Positions 13,635-25,570 of a DNA stretch of 64,000 nucleotides are shown piece by piece (position 1 is the stretch's first letter; each line of letters begins with the position of its first letter). The notes beneath the pieces were generated by a model. That model did no database searches. It was not told where the DNA came from and saw nothing but the letters and a program-made list of their open reading frames with translations. The translations under genes were made by a program, and so were the position numbers. The DNA lies in NCBI GenBank assembly GCA_963969395.1, contig OZ017801.1, positions 1,428,501 to 1,492,500 on the forward strand, read 5' to 3'. The stretch is from Pseudoscleropodium purum. Taxonomy: Eukaryota; Streptophyta; Bryopsida; Hypnales; Brachytheciaceae.

Positions 13635-14285
13635 TCACCAAAATATCCCATTCCAGTTTGGCTTCTCGTACTTGATTGACTGTGCAACCTCATAGTGTAA
13701 TTGTCCCGGTCTAATTGCGCCTTTCATGTATTCGGAGACTGACTCATGCTCGTGCATGGGATAAATGAATGGAATAATATCTGTTGAAATGTTCGGAATA
13801 ACTCTACTAATATTCGGGAAATTGAGATCCCCCGTAAATGGTAGCGGAATATAGCACACCGGATCCGGCGTCCTCCTGAGCGAAAGCGGGCACACATTGA
13901 CCATGAGCACTTGGTCCGTGAAGCATGTCATCCTGGATGGTCTCTTAGTGTGAAGTATTGAGAGCATTTTGTAGTACCATGGGAAATTTTGGCTATCTAC
14001 ACAATATTCTCTGCCATAAACGAACGCTAGGTTGTCTCTGACATGTTTTGGAAGCAAGTGCGCAAGCAGAGGCCTAAGATCCACTATTGGCATCCTGGAC
14101 CAAATTCCTACGTGGAACTTTTCAAACAGTGTCATGAACATTGCAACTAGCCCTGGCCTTTTAATGACATTTCTGTGCGGGTCCGACTTGTCCACCGCGA
14201 TATTCGGGTCGAGATAACAAAGTAGTCCCGTGACGCATAGAACGACACATTTCTTGAACGACTGTGGATGGCTCACGTTGGACTT
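13635..14285 (-). pseudogene. FCP1/HAD-phosphatase-like domain without catalytic residues (second copy)
   Basis: The exon starts after a good acceptor (TTCTGTTCAG at 14288-14286) and runs to a TGA at 13635. The layout follows FCP1-homology phosphatases: a beta strand KKCVVLCVTGLL where the family has the DxDxT nucleophile motif, then RPGLVAMFMTLFEKFHVGIWSRM like the family's RPG...F...WS region, then a degenerate C-terminal half. Both key aspartates are replaced (C and T), so phosphatase activity is not expected. The upstream exon is not identified; palindrome copies at 14360 and 13602 flank the exon. It resembles the domain at 14737-15608 and may be a diverged duplicate or the last exon of the same gene. 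Whether it is still expressed is unknown, so pseudogene is a cautious label. Confidence 0.55.
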
Positions 14286-14736
14286 CTGAACAGAACATGA
14301 GTTAGTAGGCACAAGATTATACAACATCAACATCCACTGAAAGAAGACAAGCCAGTTGATATCGGCTGGCAGCCGATACTGCGGCCTGACACAAGACAGC
14401 AGCCAATAATTCATATTGAGAAACAAACAAAAGGTGCTAGATAGATTGTGTACAGATGAGTGAATGCCTGCACCTACATTATTGCGATCACTTGATTAGA
14501 ATGACCAAGACCTAATGCTGAAACTCTCAAAGGAAACATTTGAATGCTTTGAGAATGAGTGTCCCATGCGCAAGCTTTAGGAAAAATCGGACTGAAATGC
14601 CTTCATTACAAGAAAATTGATTAATCAATACAAAAGAAAATAATGTACACAAAAGATGTAGTCTCTAGACGTCCTCCTTTATCTACAGAGAATATATACA
14701 ATCTACAGAAATATGTGTCGGTTGGCATCCGATACA

Positions 14737-17700
14737 CTACGCCTCCTCCATTAGGACCCGTGGGCTAGGAATTCCCATGGCCTGCAGCTCCTCCAGTGAA
14801 TATGGCACCTCGAATCCCTTTTGATATGGCGGTGTTACATTCACGAACTGATTATGAAGAGGAGAGCCCGGCATACAGCGTGCACTCCCAACTGAAGAGT
14901 TCTTTTGACAGAACTCTGGGACCGTGAGTCCCGAAGACAAAAACTGTTCAATGAACGGGATGAGCTTCGCCGGGAGATAAGGCAGTTTTCCACCCTTCAG
15001 CGAACCCTCCGAATACATAGTAACCGGGGGTGGATGAATCGCACTATATGGCTGATTCAAAACGTTCCGATAGGGCTCGTGATCCACGATCAATGAGTTG
15101 CTGATCGTGGCCCCATTATCGTACAAGGAGGATGACCCGAGAATCCTTGCGAGACGCTTCAGAAAAATTGGTCGTGTGGGATTCTGAGGGTCTCGATAAG
15201 CACTCTCATCACAGTACTCCTGTCCAAAAGCCAGGTAATCGTCTCCGATATCCGGCGCCATCCATTTCAGGTTATGAAGACGCTGCTCAAGAGTCTTCTT
15301 GGGTAAATGCGACCAATAAACGATCTGAATGTCCTGACCCTTACAAAACCTGATAAACTCTTGAAGACCTGGTCGAGGTCTTACTTGCGACCTCTGATGC
15401 ATACTTTTCCCTTTAAAAATAAGGGGCTCATAGAAGAGCAGAGTTCCCTGAACCTCAAGGAAAAGAAACAACTTCGGAGTCGCTACCTGAGACGGGCCAA
15501 CTCTAGACGTGTTCCCTGTCCTTTCTTCTAGAGCTGGTTTGTCACACTCCTGCCCACCTTCAGACGTGGTGGCGGGGAATTTCTCAGAAGTTTTGGAGTC
15601 ATCATCTGCATTGCAAAACGAAATACATAGAGCATGAGAAGCAATGAACTTGGGTACATGACAAAACATTCGTGCACCGTATCGGCTGGCAGCCGACACA
15701 GTCCAGATGTACTCTAGTCTGTCGAGATGAAGGCTCCTACTGACAAGTCTACGCACAAGTCTGAGCCAGGCAGTGCTACGTATACAAGAGCTATTTTAGA
15801 TACTCCACAAACATCGCGGAGCATGTCTATCGCCTACGAACCTCCAATCTGAGCCCGCCTCTGAGATCGAGCGGGAGACATCGCTTCATTTGGGAAGTCC
15901 TGTTCCCGCGCCACCGCGCCACCGTCTTCCTCGTCACTCGGTTGTTTCCGCTTTTGTTGAACCCGAGTTGACCTCCGCGAGTCCGCCGACTCCAATTCCT
16001 TTTCGAGCGTGGCCCCTTTGCTTCTTCCCCGTCGTGGTTCAGGCGGGGAAACCACCATGGGTGTCGGCTGGCAGCCGATACTAATGTCAGCTGCAGTAGC
16101 TGGGCGGCCCATTGCAGTGACTCCCACTTGAGGCTCTGTCGCAGGACTGACCACTGGAGCCTGTGGAATCCTGCAAATCTCCTCTGACGGTGGCTGAACG
16201 TGCAAGTCCACGACCATTGCGACCAATGAATTTTCCGGTCGGAGCATCCCGTGCGGCTCCGAATTTGGAGCCGGGGGGAGATTGAGAGAACGCCGCGGAG
16301 ATGAAGGACTTCATTGCCGCTGCCTTCGAATGAGTGTCTCTTCCGGGGTGCCATCACTGTCTGAGTCAATCAGAAACGTCTGAATTTCTGGTCGCTCCTG
16401 AGATTGACCCTGCGGCCGTCTCCGCGTCGCCGCGCCACCGGGAGTCTCTGTCAGATTGAGGGTCGAGATTGGCCGCGGTTGCTGATGTGATGCCGCAAGC
16501 GACACTTGCCTCGATCCGCTTGCGCCCCCCCGGTCTGTCAGCGCAGGCGTCCCCGAAGAAGGTCCCAAGGAAGCCGAGGAGACGAGGTTCATTCCCCTCA
16601 CACGTTCCGTGGCCTTCTGCAATCCGTCCTCCTCCCGAACGAACTCCATGACGGCCCGCCCATTCCTCTGCGAACCCATGGAGTACAAGTGAGTAACATG
16701 TTGTATCGGTTGGCAGCCGACAGGATTTCACTTCCTCTGAACAATGCAAATGTGAGGAAGGGATAAGAAAACTTACCAGAGCGATCTCCGTGATGTTCCC
16801 GCCCCCCCAGATGTTGCTGACGGTGGCATCCTTGGATTTTAGGGTCGGCATCATCAGTTTCTGTAGAAGTCCATGACCAACCCCGCACATCCCGCCATTC
16901 CAATCGACCTCGCCCTCAACATCGACATTGAACCAGTTGGGCGCCTTGTTGATCCCAGTGAAGCGCTTGAAGACCGGGAAAATACTGGACCTGTCCTCGG
17001 GCTTCGGGAAGGTCAAGGACAGAGTGACCAAAGGCATGGATTCAATCTCCGCCTTCTGAAAGCCTCCACCGGGAGATGGTTGATAGTACACCGAATGGTA
17101 TTACCAGGAGGACGAGGACGAGTACGAGGCCGTCGCGACAGAATCTCGGAAACGCGAGTTCCTGATAAGGAGCATTGGCAGGGGGATGTACGCTTCGGTG
17201 TCTTCGATATTCGGACCGTCCACCTCAGGGATTTCAGCGGCCAATGCTAAATCGAGCAGATCGTTCTTGTTCACTGGAATCGGTTCCCCCATATCCGTAT
17301 ATCCAAAGAGGACAATGAATTTTTTGTCCTCGGGTTCCAGCGCCATATTCCCCTTCGATTGACGGACGAAGTCGACCACCTCAGGAATACTCTCTCCGAC
17401 ATAGCATTCGTATTTCAGGTCGGCGGACTTCCCACGCGTCGGAGGCATTTCGACTTTGGCGTAGTTCGCCAACGTCGTGAAGAAGACCCCCGGCGCCTTG
17501 CCATCCTTCGACTTGTCCGTCGTTGGATTCATAGGGTTCACTCGCCCCTTCAACCAGTTGTTGGCATCCGTGAACTTCATCATGTCCTTCCAGATGTTTC
17601 GGACTACGGCCACTGAGTACCCCTCCTTTTTAGCAACTCCATCCAATCCTCGTCAGTATATGGGGTCCAATTGTAGTCCTTGCAGGGAAGGGGATGCTTC

Positions 17701-19629
17701 TTCCTGGTCCACATGATCTCGTTCATGACGATCCTGTCCAGCTTTTTGTCCTTGCACCAGTCGAAGAGAGTGATCTTCCCCGAGGACTTGGCCTTCGCGG
17801 TGTTCTTGATGTTCACGCGAAGTGCAACGATCTCCCGCCCTAGCTCGCACAAATCCGAATCCCGAAGCCCCAGCGTTGGCATGAGATCCGTTTTGGTGAT
17901 GTGAGTGAGCGGCTTCCGATTGACGAGGAGATTCGGCACAGTCCCATCATCTCCAATAAGCTCCCCGTTCTCCCACGCATCGAAGACCTCCGTCCATAGC
18001 ACCCAGGTGGTCTCCTTGATGAAGATGAGGGGCAACTTGGAGGACACCTTCTCATCCACGAAGTGCGCCATCACCTTCAGCTTCGCAGCCTGGAGGAGTT
18101 CCACCGCAATGTTTAGAACATGCGAGAATGGTATCAGCTGCGAGCCGATACATAATATATTAATCAAAAGGGAGAAAAAAATAAAGGTGCGTGGGAATTA
18201 CCTCAAATGCTGCTGACGGCTTTCCACCTCCAGGATGCGGCTTTGGGCACCCCACCTACACCCACGCCGCTCTTCCCATCTCTGCACAGGATCTGAAGGT
18301 CTCCTTTGCCACTTTCTCCGCGATGTTGAGATTGAGGGCATTGGAGACTCTGACGAGTGTCCGGGTCTCTACTGAATACCGGAATGACCTCGAACTCTAG
18401 GAGGTCGGTTTTGGCTTCAAAGCCGTCCGGATATTGCTCGGCCAATTCTCGACAGGCCGTCACTATGTGTTGCCCACCAATGATATACCAGTGGACATTT
18501 GGCGCCTTCCACCACGGCATTGAGATGCTGTCGACAACAACAGTCTGTTCCTTCCCGGGACACTCGTCCATCATGGCGTCTAGCCCTTTGTTCGTTGGCA
18601 GTGGAGCCTACTTCAGAGGAATCCCATGGATTTTCGGCTTCTTCCTGATGGACCCGTATCCCTTGTACATAGTCTTCACCTGAATTGAGAGAAGGCCAAA
18701 ATATTAAGGACCAGCTACAGATGTCGGCTGCCAGCTGATACATTATATGGGAAGATAAAAACCAGTAAAGGATGGAAGTGATCGTCGAATTACCTGGCCA
18801 AGTCGGTCCTTTGCAATCTTCCGGTACTTCAACTCGTCCGGTGCAATGTGGAATTTGTCCGAGTGAATGACCCCCGGAAGACGCTGCTTTTTGTAAGGAA
18901 ACGCGTGCAGGAGCCCCGTTTCCAACGCGTGGTAAATAGCGTTCACCTCGTTCTCCTTCGTCTTGGTTGTGAGATGATTTCCACGCCGGAGTGCCTCGTC
19001 GAGTGTCAGCTTCAGCGGCTTGTTGGGGTCGTCCCTGGCCTTCGCTTTTCTCTTCGGTTTGCTGGGCAACCCGGTCTCCTGCAGATCAGTAGCAGCGACT
19101 TCAGTCACTCTCGCCGCCACTTGCTTCCTCGTCGAGGGTACCTTTTTCTTCCCCTTTTCCAACTCACGAGCGATGAACGCATTGTGTTCATCGCACTCTA
19201 TCTTCAAGCACTCCCAGCCCTAGATGAGCTCCTCTGCACTAGACGGCGTGTTTCTCTCGAACGTCATGCCCATCGACATTGACTTCTCTCCACAGACCTC
19301 CTCCGTGCACTTGTTCACTGGCAACTCCACCGCAAAATAATCGGCAACTCCATCCGTGCTTCCTAGTGGCATCAAGCATATCATGACGTGCACGGAATCG
19401 CCAACAACCATGACAGACAGTACACTTCCTTTGCCAGGGGTCATGTTCCCTTTCAGCTTGAAGGAGCATACGATCTCCACTATTGTGTTGGGTAACTGCC
19501 TCCAACACAAACCCCATTCTTGGATGGCCTCGATCGCTCGCCATGTTGCCCTCGGTGGATACCCGTCTCCCAATATCTGAGAGTTTGGGATTTGCTCACC
19601 CAGAAGGCGGGCCAAGAGAGTCGGTTTCC
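14737..19629 (-). pseudogene. Long cargo gene: possible ParB-like segment, disordered linker, FCP1-like domain
   Basis: Read leftward. Exon 1 is about 19629-18794, after acceptor TTCTGTAG, with a TAG at 19220-19222. Exon 2 is about 18679-18202, with a TAG at 18608 and a frame change near 18380; it holds WYIIGGQHIVTACRELA, which recalls the GxxHR motif of ParB/sulfiredoxin-like domains. Exon 3 is about 18140-16777, with a frame change in an A run near 17625 and TAA at 17101; its TDEDW and WLKGRVNPMNP stretches are unrecognised. Exon 4 is about 16675-15842: an S/P/R/Q-rich, probably disordered linker with a frame change near 16310. Exon 5 is 15608-14737: an FCP1-like domain with FLFLEVQGTLLF, RPRPGLQEFIRF, VYWSHLP and SLIVDHEPYRNV, whose DxDxT is replaced by ExQxT. 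Exon 4 joins exon 5 in phase (AQIG-DDDSK). Introns carry the palindromes. Joining these into one gene is inference. Confidence 0.5.
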
Positions 19630-19917
19630 TACAGAACAATACAATTGAATTCTCAGTACACTCACACTATGCACCTTCACTTTGTGCATCCACTGTATCG
19701 GCTGGCAGCCGATACAACCTCTCAGTCCCTAAACCCTACCGTCGGAAGACATTTCTAGAAATTCCTAAGTCGGTTTTCTACAGAACAATACAATTGAGTT
19801 CTCAATACACTCACACTATGCACCTTCACTTTGTGCATCCATTGTATCGGCTGCCAGCCGATACAACCTCTCAGTCCCTAAACCCTACCGTTGGAAGACA
19901 TTTCTAGAAATTCCTAA
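19620..19917. repeat. 149-bp tandem duplication containing an exon boundary and a palindrome
   Basis: Two near-identical 149-bp units, starting GTCGGTTTCCTACAGAAC and GTCGGTTTTCTACAGAAC. Each has the minus-strand splice acceptor of the cargo gene's first recognised exon and one palindrome. The palindromes differ at the centre: GCTGGCAGC in the first, GCTGCCAGC in the second. Confidence 0.9.
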
Positions 19918-20329
19918 GTCAACCGTCCCGAGATCATATCGGCTGCCAGCCGACATAGCTTAAGCTCAGGCTCCTAGTGAGTGCTGCAATGTATGTCGGC
20001 TGCCAGCCGATATAGCAAGTAATAGGTGCCTCAGAATCTCAATGGCTATCCTATATGATATAGCAAATGACAATGTATCAGCTGGCAGCCGATACATGTA
20101 GTGAAAAATACCTCTCAGTCGCCAAATCGGAGAACGCCATCGCCAATGGACTTTGTTGCTTATCGGCTGCTAAAGATGACTTGTCGGCTGTTGAAAAAAC
20201 ACGCTTGCCTCGCTCTCCTTCACTGTCGGCTGGCCAGAAATGCGTATCGGCTGCGCTAGGATGTATCGGCTGTTGCTTTGCTTTGCGAGGGGATGTCAGC
20301 TGCAAGCCGGACTGAAGGAGGGAGAATGG

Positions 20330-20392
20330 CAGAGTGAGAGTGAGTGAGGCTGAGAGTGAGTGAGAGTGAGTGACAGAGAGAGAGCAGGAGAC
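20330..20392. repeat. GAGTGA-type microsatellite
   Basis: Imperfect GAGTGA / GAGAGA run in the spacer between the divergent genes. Confidence 0.8.
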
Positions 20393-21424
20393 ACAAATGG
20401 CAAATGAGAGAAAATGAAAGTGGCCAGGGGTGTATACCTTCTAAACCCTCGGCTGCCAGCCGATAGGCGCAATCATGACAAACCGAGTCCATTCTTCCAT
20501 AAATTTCATCCATCGCAGGTTTTCATCCGTTAGCATGTACTCCACATCCAGCAAATTACATGGAAGTTACGAACACTCATTGCAGAGATGCGTACGTTTC
20601 CCAACACGATCTCCTGATGCACGGACTTGTCTCTCTTGCAATCACCACAACTTCATCCTCTTCCAGATTCAAATTTCAGGCGCCAAATTCAGTTTCAGGC
20701 TTGCTCACCTAGGACCAGATCTTGGAGGACTTCCATTTTCATTTTCATTTGCCCCACACACGCACTCAGAGCGTCTAAGAACCGTCAAGGAATTGCAGTG
20801 GCTTGTTGTGGAATGTTTATGAGGGATGCAACGTGACAGGGAATTCAGTAGACCTCTGTTCAATGCAGCATTGAGTAGTCTCCGGGTTCAGGAAGCGCTC
20901 TTCGACAGTTGTTATTTGGCGTTTAGGCTTACGTAGGATTTGTAGTGGGATTTGAATTGCTCCAAGCTCCGGATGGAATTGCAGTAGGATTCTAATTGCA
21001 GTAGTAGTCAGGAGCATTCTCGGAAATTAGTTGCCTGACAGAGGTTCAGGATTTCCTATTCGGTTGCACATGTGTTTCCATTTCATTATTTTTACTGGTC
21101 AGAGCATCTGTGGACAATGCCTAGATCATAGAAAGTGCAAAATCTAGCTTCGTGCATGATCCCCAAAGTTCTAGCTGTATAGTCCTGCCTCTGTGCTTTG
21201 CCGTACGGACAGTGGTATCGGCTGTCAGCCGATACCAATTTCTGTACCAGGAAGGTCGTGAAGCACCAGGTACACAGACGTATCGGCTGCCAACTGATAC
21301 CAATTTCTGTACCAGGAAGGTCGTGAAGCACCAGGTACACAAACGTATCGGTTGCCAGCCGATAAGATCATCATGGGTCTAACAGAGATTCCAACATTGT
21401 GGGTTCTGACTCCAATTTCAAATC
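20393..21424. promoter_or_regulatory. Divergent spacer, likely start region for both transposon genes
   Basis: The leftward cargo gene and the rightward transposase gene point away from this spacer. It includes broken palindrome halves just to the left, palindromes at 20447, 21216, 21281 and 21346, and a 65-66 bp tandem repeat. Short minus-strand frames such as 20817-21017 could be a first exon of the cargo gene, but I see no proof. No clear TATA box was identified. Confidence 0.35.
21216..21364. repeat. 65-bp tandem repeat carrying three palindromes
   Basis: The palindrome plus CCAATTTCTGTACCAGGAAG... is repeated twice, followed by a third palindrome (starts 21216, 21281, 21346). The spacer itself forms an inverted repeat, TGTACC...AGGTACA. 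Confidence 0.85.
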
Positions 21425-24400
21425 ATGAGTGGATTTGATGACTGGACATCGGGTGCAAATCCTATTGAGGCATTCACGAAAAATAGAGGCTCGGGAAGAC
21501 TGAAAATGCAAAAGGGAGTTGTTGTGGCTCTTACACTGGAAGGATTATACTACTCCGGAAGGGCGGTCGTAGAAAGGGTGGTGAGCCGCGATCCCTACCT
21601 CATACGCGTTCATGTCCTAGACGTTCCAAATAACCTCGATATGCCTCTTCCGTTTCCTGAGGGAGACATGGTGTTCTTGCGACACTGCCCGGGAAGGTCA
21701 ATCGTGTGGGAGGCAGAGAACATCTATCCCCATGCAGAGTCTGAAGGGTCTTCTTCTGCTGGTGTCAGCCGGCAGCTGATACAAGTGGTCACAGATGAAA
21801 AACCCATACAACAATTCCTGTCACTCACTGTCAATATGGATGTCTCACTACTGCAGACTGTGGGCACGGATCTGCTATATGCTGGTGTAGGTACAATTGT
21901 ACAATGCTCTCCGAAAGGTTACTGGGAAGGCTTTCGCGTTCCACACAGCTTCTTCCTCGTTGTGAAGATATTGCACGTCGTCGATGATTTCCAGGATCAG
22001 AGTGCTTATTGCGAGATTCCTAAATTCATGACACTCAAACGCTATGTTGGATTCAAAATACTTTGGAGTGGTTATAAGGTCAGACCAATCGAGACCTCCG
22101 TCCCAATAACCAAGGTTGTCGGCTGCCAGCCGACAGGAGAACCTGCGACCCACTTCATGCAGGCTCAAGTCGATGGTAACTACGAGAGTGGTGGGAGTTC
22201 GAACGATGTACAGGTAGAATTATGTGATCCGGGAACACAGCGACTACTTCCTACTGCATCAGATGAAGACGAGCGAGATGATAGGCTCTATTCGTCCGAC
22301 GATGACAGCCGCGGGTCTGCAGAGGATCACCGCGATGTTCATGGTTACAGTACCTCTGGCACTGCCGTGTCCGACACAAGTGTTGCTGACAGCATGGATC
22401 ATTCGGACGCGTTTAGAGCTGATACTCAAAGTGGAGATAATGGCCATCCGGATGGAATGCAAGCTGGGCTTCCAATCCCAGATAGACCACTCTGGAGAAA
22501 TCACTATTGTGAACTTCTCAATGACGACTTCTCGGTTCTCGGAAGAGCCATGATCCAAGTCTGCCTACCAGATGAGGCCTGCGATGATGGCGTCTTGGGT
22601 GACACGTATGTCGGGGTCATGTTCGTATCAGACAATGACGAACTACAAATGACAACCATGCGCTGGAGGCTCACACACACAAGGTTGGAGGGTGGAAGGC
22701 TACTATCTGAAATTGTCACGCTCTGCTCAGAGGTTGCTCTATTGAATGAGTCGGACGATAACGGAATGCAGGGGGTACCGAGGAATAAATACCGCTCTGT
22801 GCGCAGAAGGGTGATTCCCAAGGATCACGAAAGCCAATCCAGGCTGCAAATGAAGACCTCGGAGACGGAGGTACGTAAGGTCAGCTCACAAAAGTGTTGT
22901 AAGCTCAGATGCTACCAGACGTTTCCCTGGGAGGACATGAGGTCTATACGACGAAAGTTCTTCGCTTGCACATTCGAGAGTAGGAGGGAGGTAGCGTATG
23001 CGGTGTAGAGTCAGCTTCATGTAGGGGTTATTCCAGGAAAAAAATTCATTACTCTTGCAAATACAGACGTCTGCGAGAACGCATGGTATATCATTCACGG
23101 GGTATCGAGGTCGGCCTATCATGTTTACAAGGCTGCAGCCGTGGGAGGATCCGTTAACGGCTCGCATGGAAATGCGGGGGCCCGACGGCCACGGCCACAA
23201 ACAATCCAAGCTCAAGCAACCCTCAAAACGATCTTCGACGACAATGCCAACAAAATGCCAAACGAGTTCAGAATGGTTGGAAATAAACGCGTCGACAATC
23301 TCAAGGTCCTCCCCTCTGCAATGAATTGGAATCACATGCGCGAACAAGTCAATTATGTAAGTCCATCATCTGCCTCTTCGTCTACAGTAGAAAAGTCCTT
23401 TTATCGGCTGCCAGCCGATACAATCATGTTTGGACTTTGAATGTAGAAGCCATTGATCTTTCCTTTCTATAGGCCGTCATTTGCAGTTATGTCGGCTGCC
23501 AGCCGATACAACTCTATAGTCTTCCATGGAAACTCATCCATAAAGTCATGTTCTTCAGGTCAATGGAATATGCAATATGAAGCTGGTCTCGCAGTCTGCT
23601 ATCAGCCGCCTTCGGAATGCTCATTTCAAAAATGTAGAGGTCAAGGCCGTAGGGAGCAATTTCTCAAAATGCACAGAATGTGACTTCCTGGTAGAGTTCA
23701 TTGCAAAGTATCCAAGAGGTTGTGATGAGTGGCAGGCCCTGGTCGACGACAGAGAGAGACATCCCAATTACCAGCGCGCTTGTAGAAATGTATACAGTGG
23801 ATGGACCGCGCAGTCGGTGCAAAATCCATCAGAGTTCCTCTGCATTATTCATGACAAAATGGACACCACAAAGACTGCCATTCCGAGGATGCAGCGCATC
23901 ACCAAGGCCACCGCAGGGCTAGGGCAAATACCAATCTCGTGTACTGGAATGCTCACATATGGACATGGAGATGGCGCGTATGCACATTACTCCACATCAC
24001 TCTGGCCTGGGGATTCAAATTTCACAATTTCGTCCATCTACAGGGTCCTCAAGGCCCTAGAACTACCACCTGTTCGGGAGTCCAAGATCCTCTTTTCGAC
24101 TCCACCGCTAAACACCTTCTTCGAGGCTCTGCTTCATGGGAAATCGAGATGCAACTCGTCAATCCCGCAGGCCTCAGACATGGTGATCGACGCAGCAAGA
24201 CCAGGACGACCTCAGGTCCCACTTCCAAGGAAACTGTTCTTGCAACTCGACAATTCAGCAAAGGACAACAAAAATTGATTCCTCATGGCTTTCTGCTCAC
24301 TGCCAGGCGCATATTCAAGGAAGTTTCAGTGGGGTTCCTTATTGTCGGGCATACGCACGAGGACATTGATGCGCACTTCAGTTATCTCTCGAAACTTATC

Positions 24401-25570
24401 AAAAGGAAGAACACATACGTACTTGCGGATCTCATGAAGGCGTTCATGGATTCACAAAAGACTGTAGCCTTCATTCCGGAGTTCGTGCAAGAAGTGGCGG
24501 ACTTCAAATCATACTTCAAGGGCTTCCATCATGATGGGGTGAACAAAATCATCGGGCTCGGAGATAAACACCTCTTCAAGTTCTACGTCGTGGAGGATGG
24601 TGTGGATCGTGGATGGCCAGTCATGAGGTACAAGCTCACGGCCACAGATTCTTCGTGGCTGCCTCCTGGCGCACCTGTCAAAATGTGGACAGCGGACAAA
24701 AATGGACAACCCAATATTCCACAAGGGGACCCTCGACCTGTGCCTTTCAAGGCACTCTGGGGGAATGTGGACATTAATACCAGAAGGCGAAATGCAGAAA
24801 AAGAAGTCGCAAGGGCTATAGAGTGCAATGAGAAACAGACATTCATCAAAAACGGAATAGCAAAGTTCATTGAGTTCTGGAAATCGGGAATGGCCAGAGA
24901 TAGACGGTACGCACAGGAAATGGCAAGCTGTGTGGCTTACTGGGAAAGAATTCAATCGGAGATCAATTCGGCGCTGCCTCAAACTCCTGCATTTCTTCAA
25001 GAAGGATTATGGCCGCTCTCTGACTGGACAAGAGATCACACGTCGACTTTTGTAGACAAGGGGGCAGAGGAGAATTATTCAGTAGACACCACTCCGGAGG
25101 ACGAAGGGGACCCCACTCCATACTACGGACCTGCAAAGGATAGGCCGCGCTTGAGATTCAATCCATTCAGGGATGTTCTGCTCGGAGACTTTGATCTTTG
25201 TCGACCATGTCACAACAATCATCTGCCTGACTGGCTGGAACGGGTACTCCAATGTGTGGACATGTCTCCGGGGCCCACGTATGGTAATTTTAAAATTGAG
25301 TGGTGGACTCCGATGAAAGCCAAGAGGGAGTCAAAAGCGCTCATTGCGAGGGAGAGCTAGACCCGAAGATGGCACAAGGAACTCTGTCTTCCGCAGATGG
25401 TCCATGTCAACATTGTCTTGTACTCGCACAGAATGCCCTCGCACGCAAAGAAAGGACCTCCCACATCTCATGTCATCCCGGAGGCATCCGTTGCTGCTGC
25501 TATTGCGAATCTGGAGGCCGCGGGGGCAGCTTTGGATAGAGATGCAGACAAGGGCGGAGAGGATTACTGA
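21425..25570 (+). pseudogene. Transposase-like DDE gene (DUF7869-type) of the giant element, broken
   Basis: Exon 1 runs from ATG 21425 to 23356, then donor GTAAGT; a 202-bp intron holds two palindromes; exon 2 starts at 23559 after TTCTTCAG and ends at TGA 25568-25570. About 1,310 codons. The N-terminal ~480 residues have an acidic D/S-rich centre. Then come a cysteine-rich KCCKLRC segment, IIHGVSRSAYHVYK, HGNAGARRPRP, a CTECD pair, and three acidic blocks spaced like an RNase H-fold nuclease: IIHDKMDTTKTAIPR, LFLQLDNSAKDNKN and VGHTHEDIDAHFS. This pattern matches, from memory, the uncharacterised DUF7869 family. Breaks: TAG at 23006 and 25358, TGA at 24276, and a frame change near 24295; the frame continues sensibly across both TAGs. 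Two palindromes are read in frame (21763, 22117). Nuclease function is inferred, not shown. Confidence 0.7.

Noticed and set aside
15132..20513. Plus-strand open frames under the leftward cargo gene
   Set aside because: Shadows of coding sequence on the minus strand; composition is not protein-like and they cross the splice sites.
24049..25000. Minus-strand open frames under the transposase gene
   Set aside because: Shadow frames opposite a region with clear domain motifs on the plus strand.
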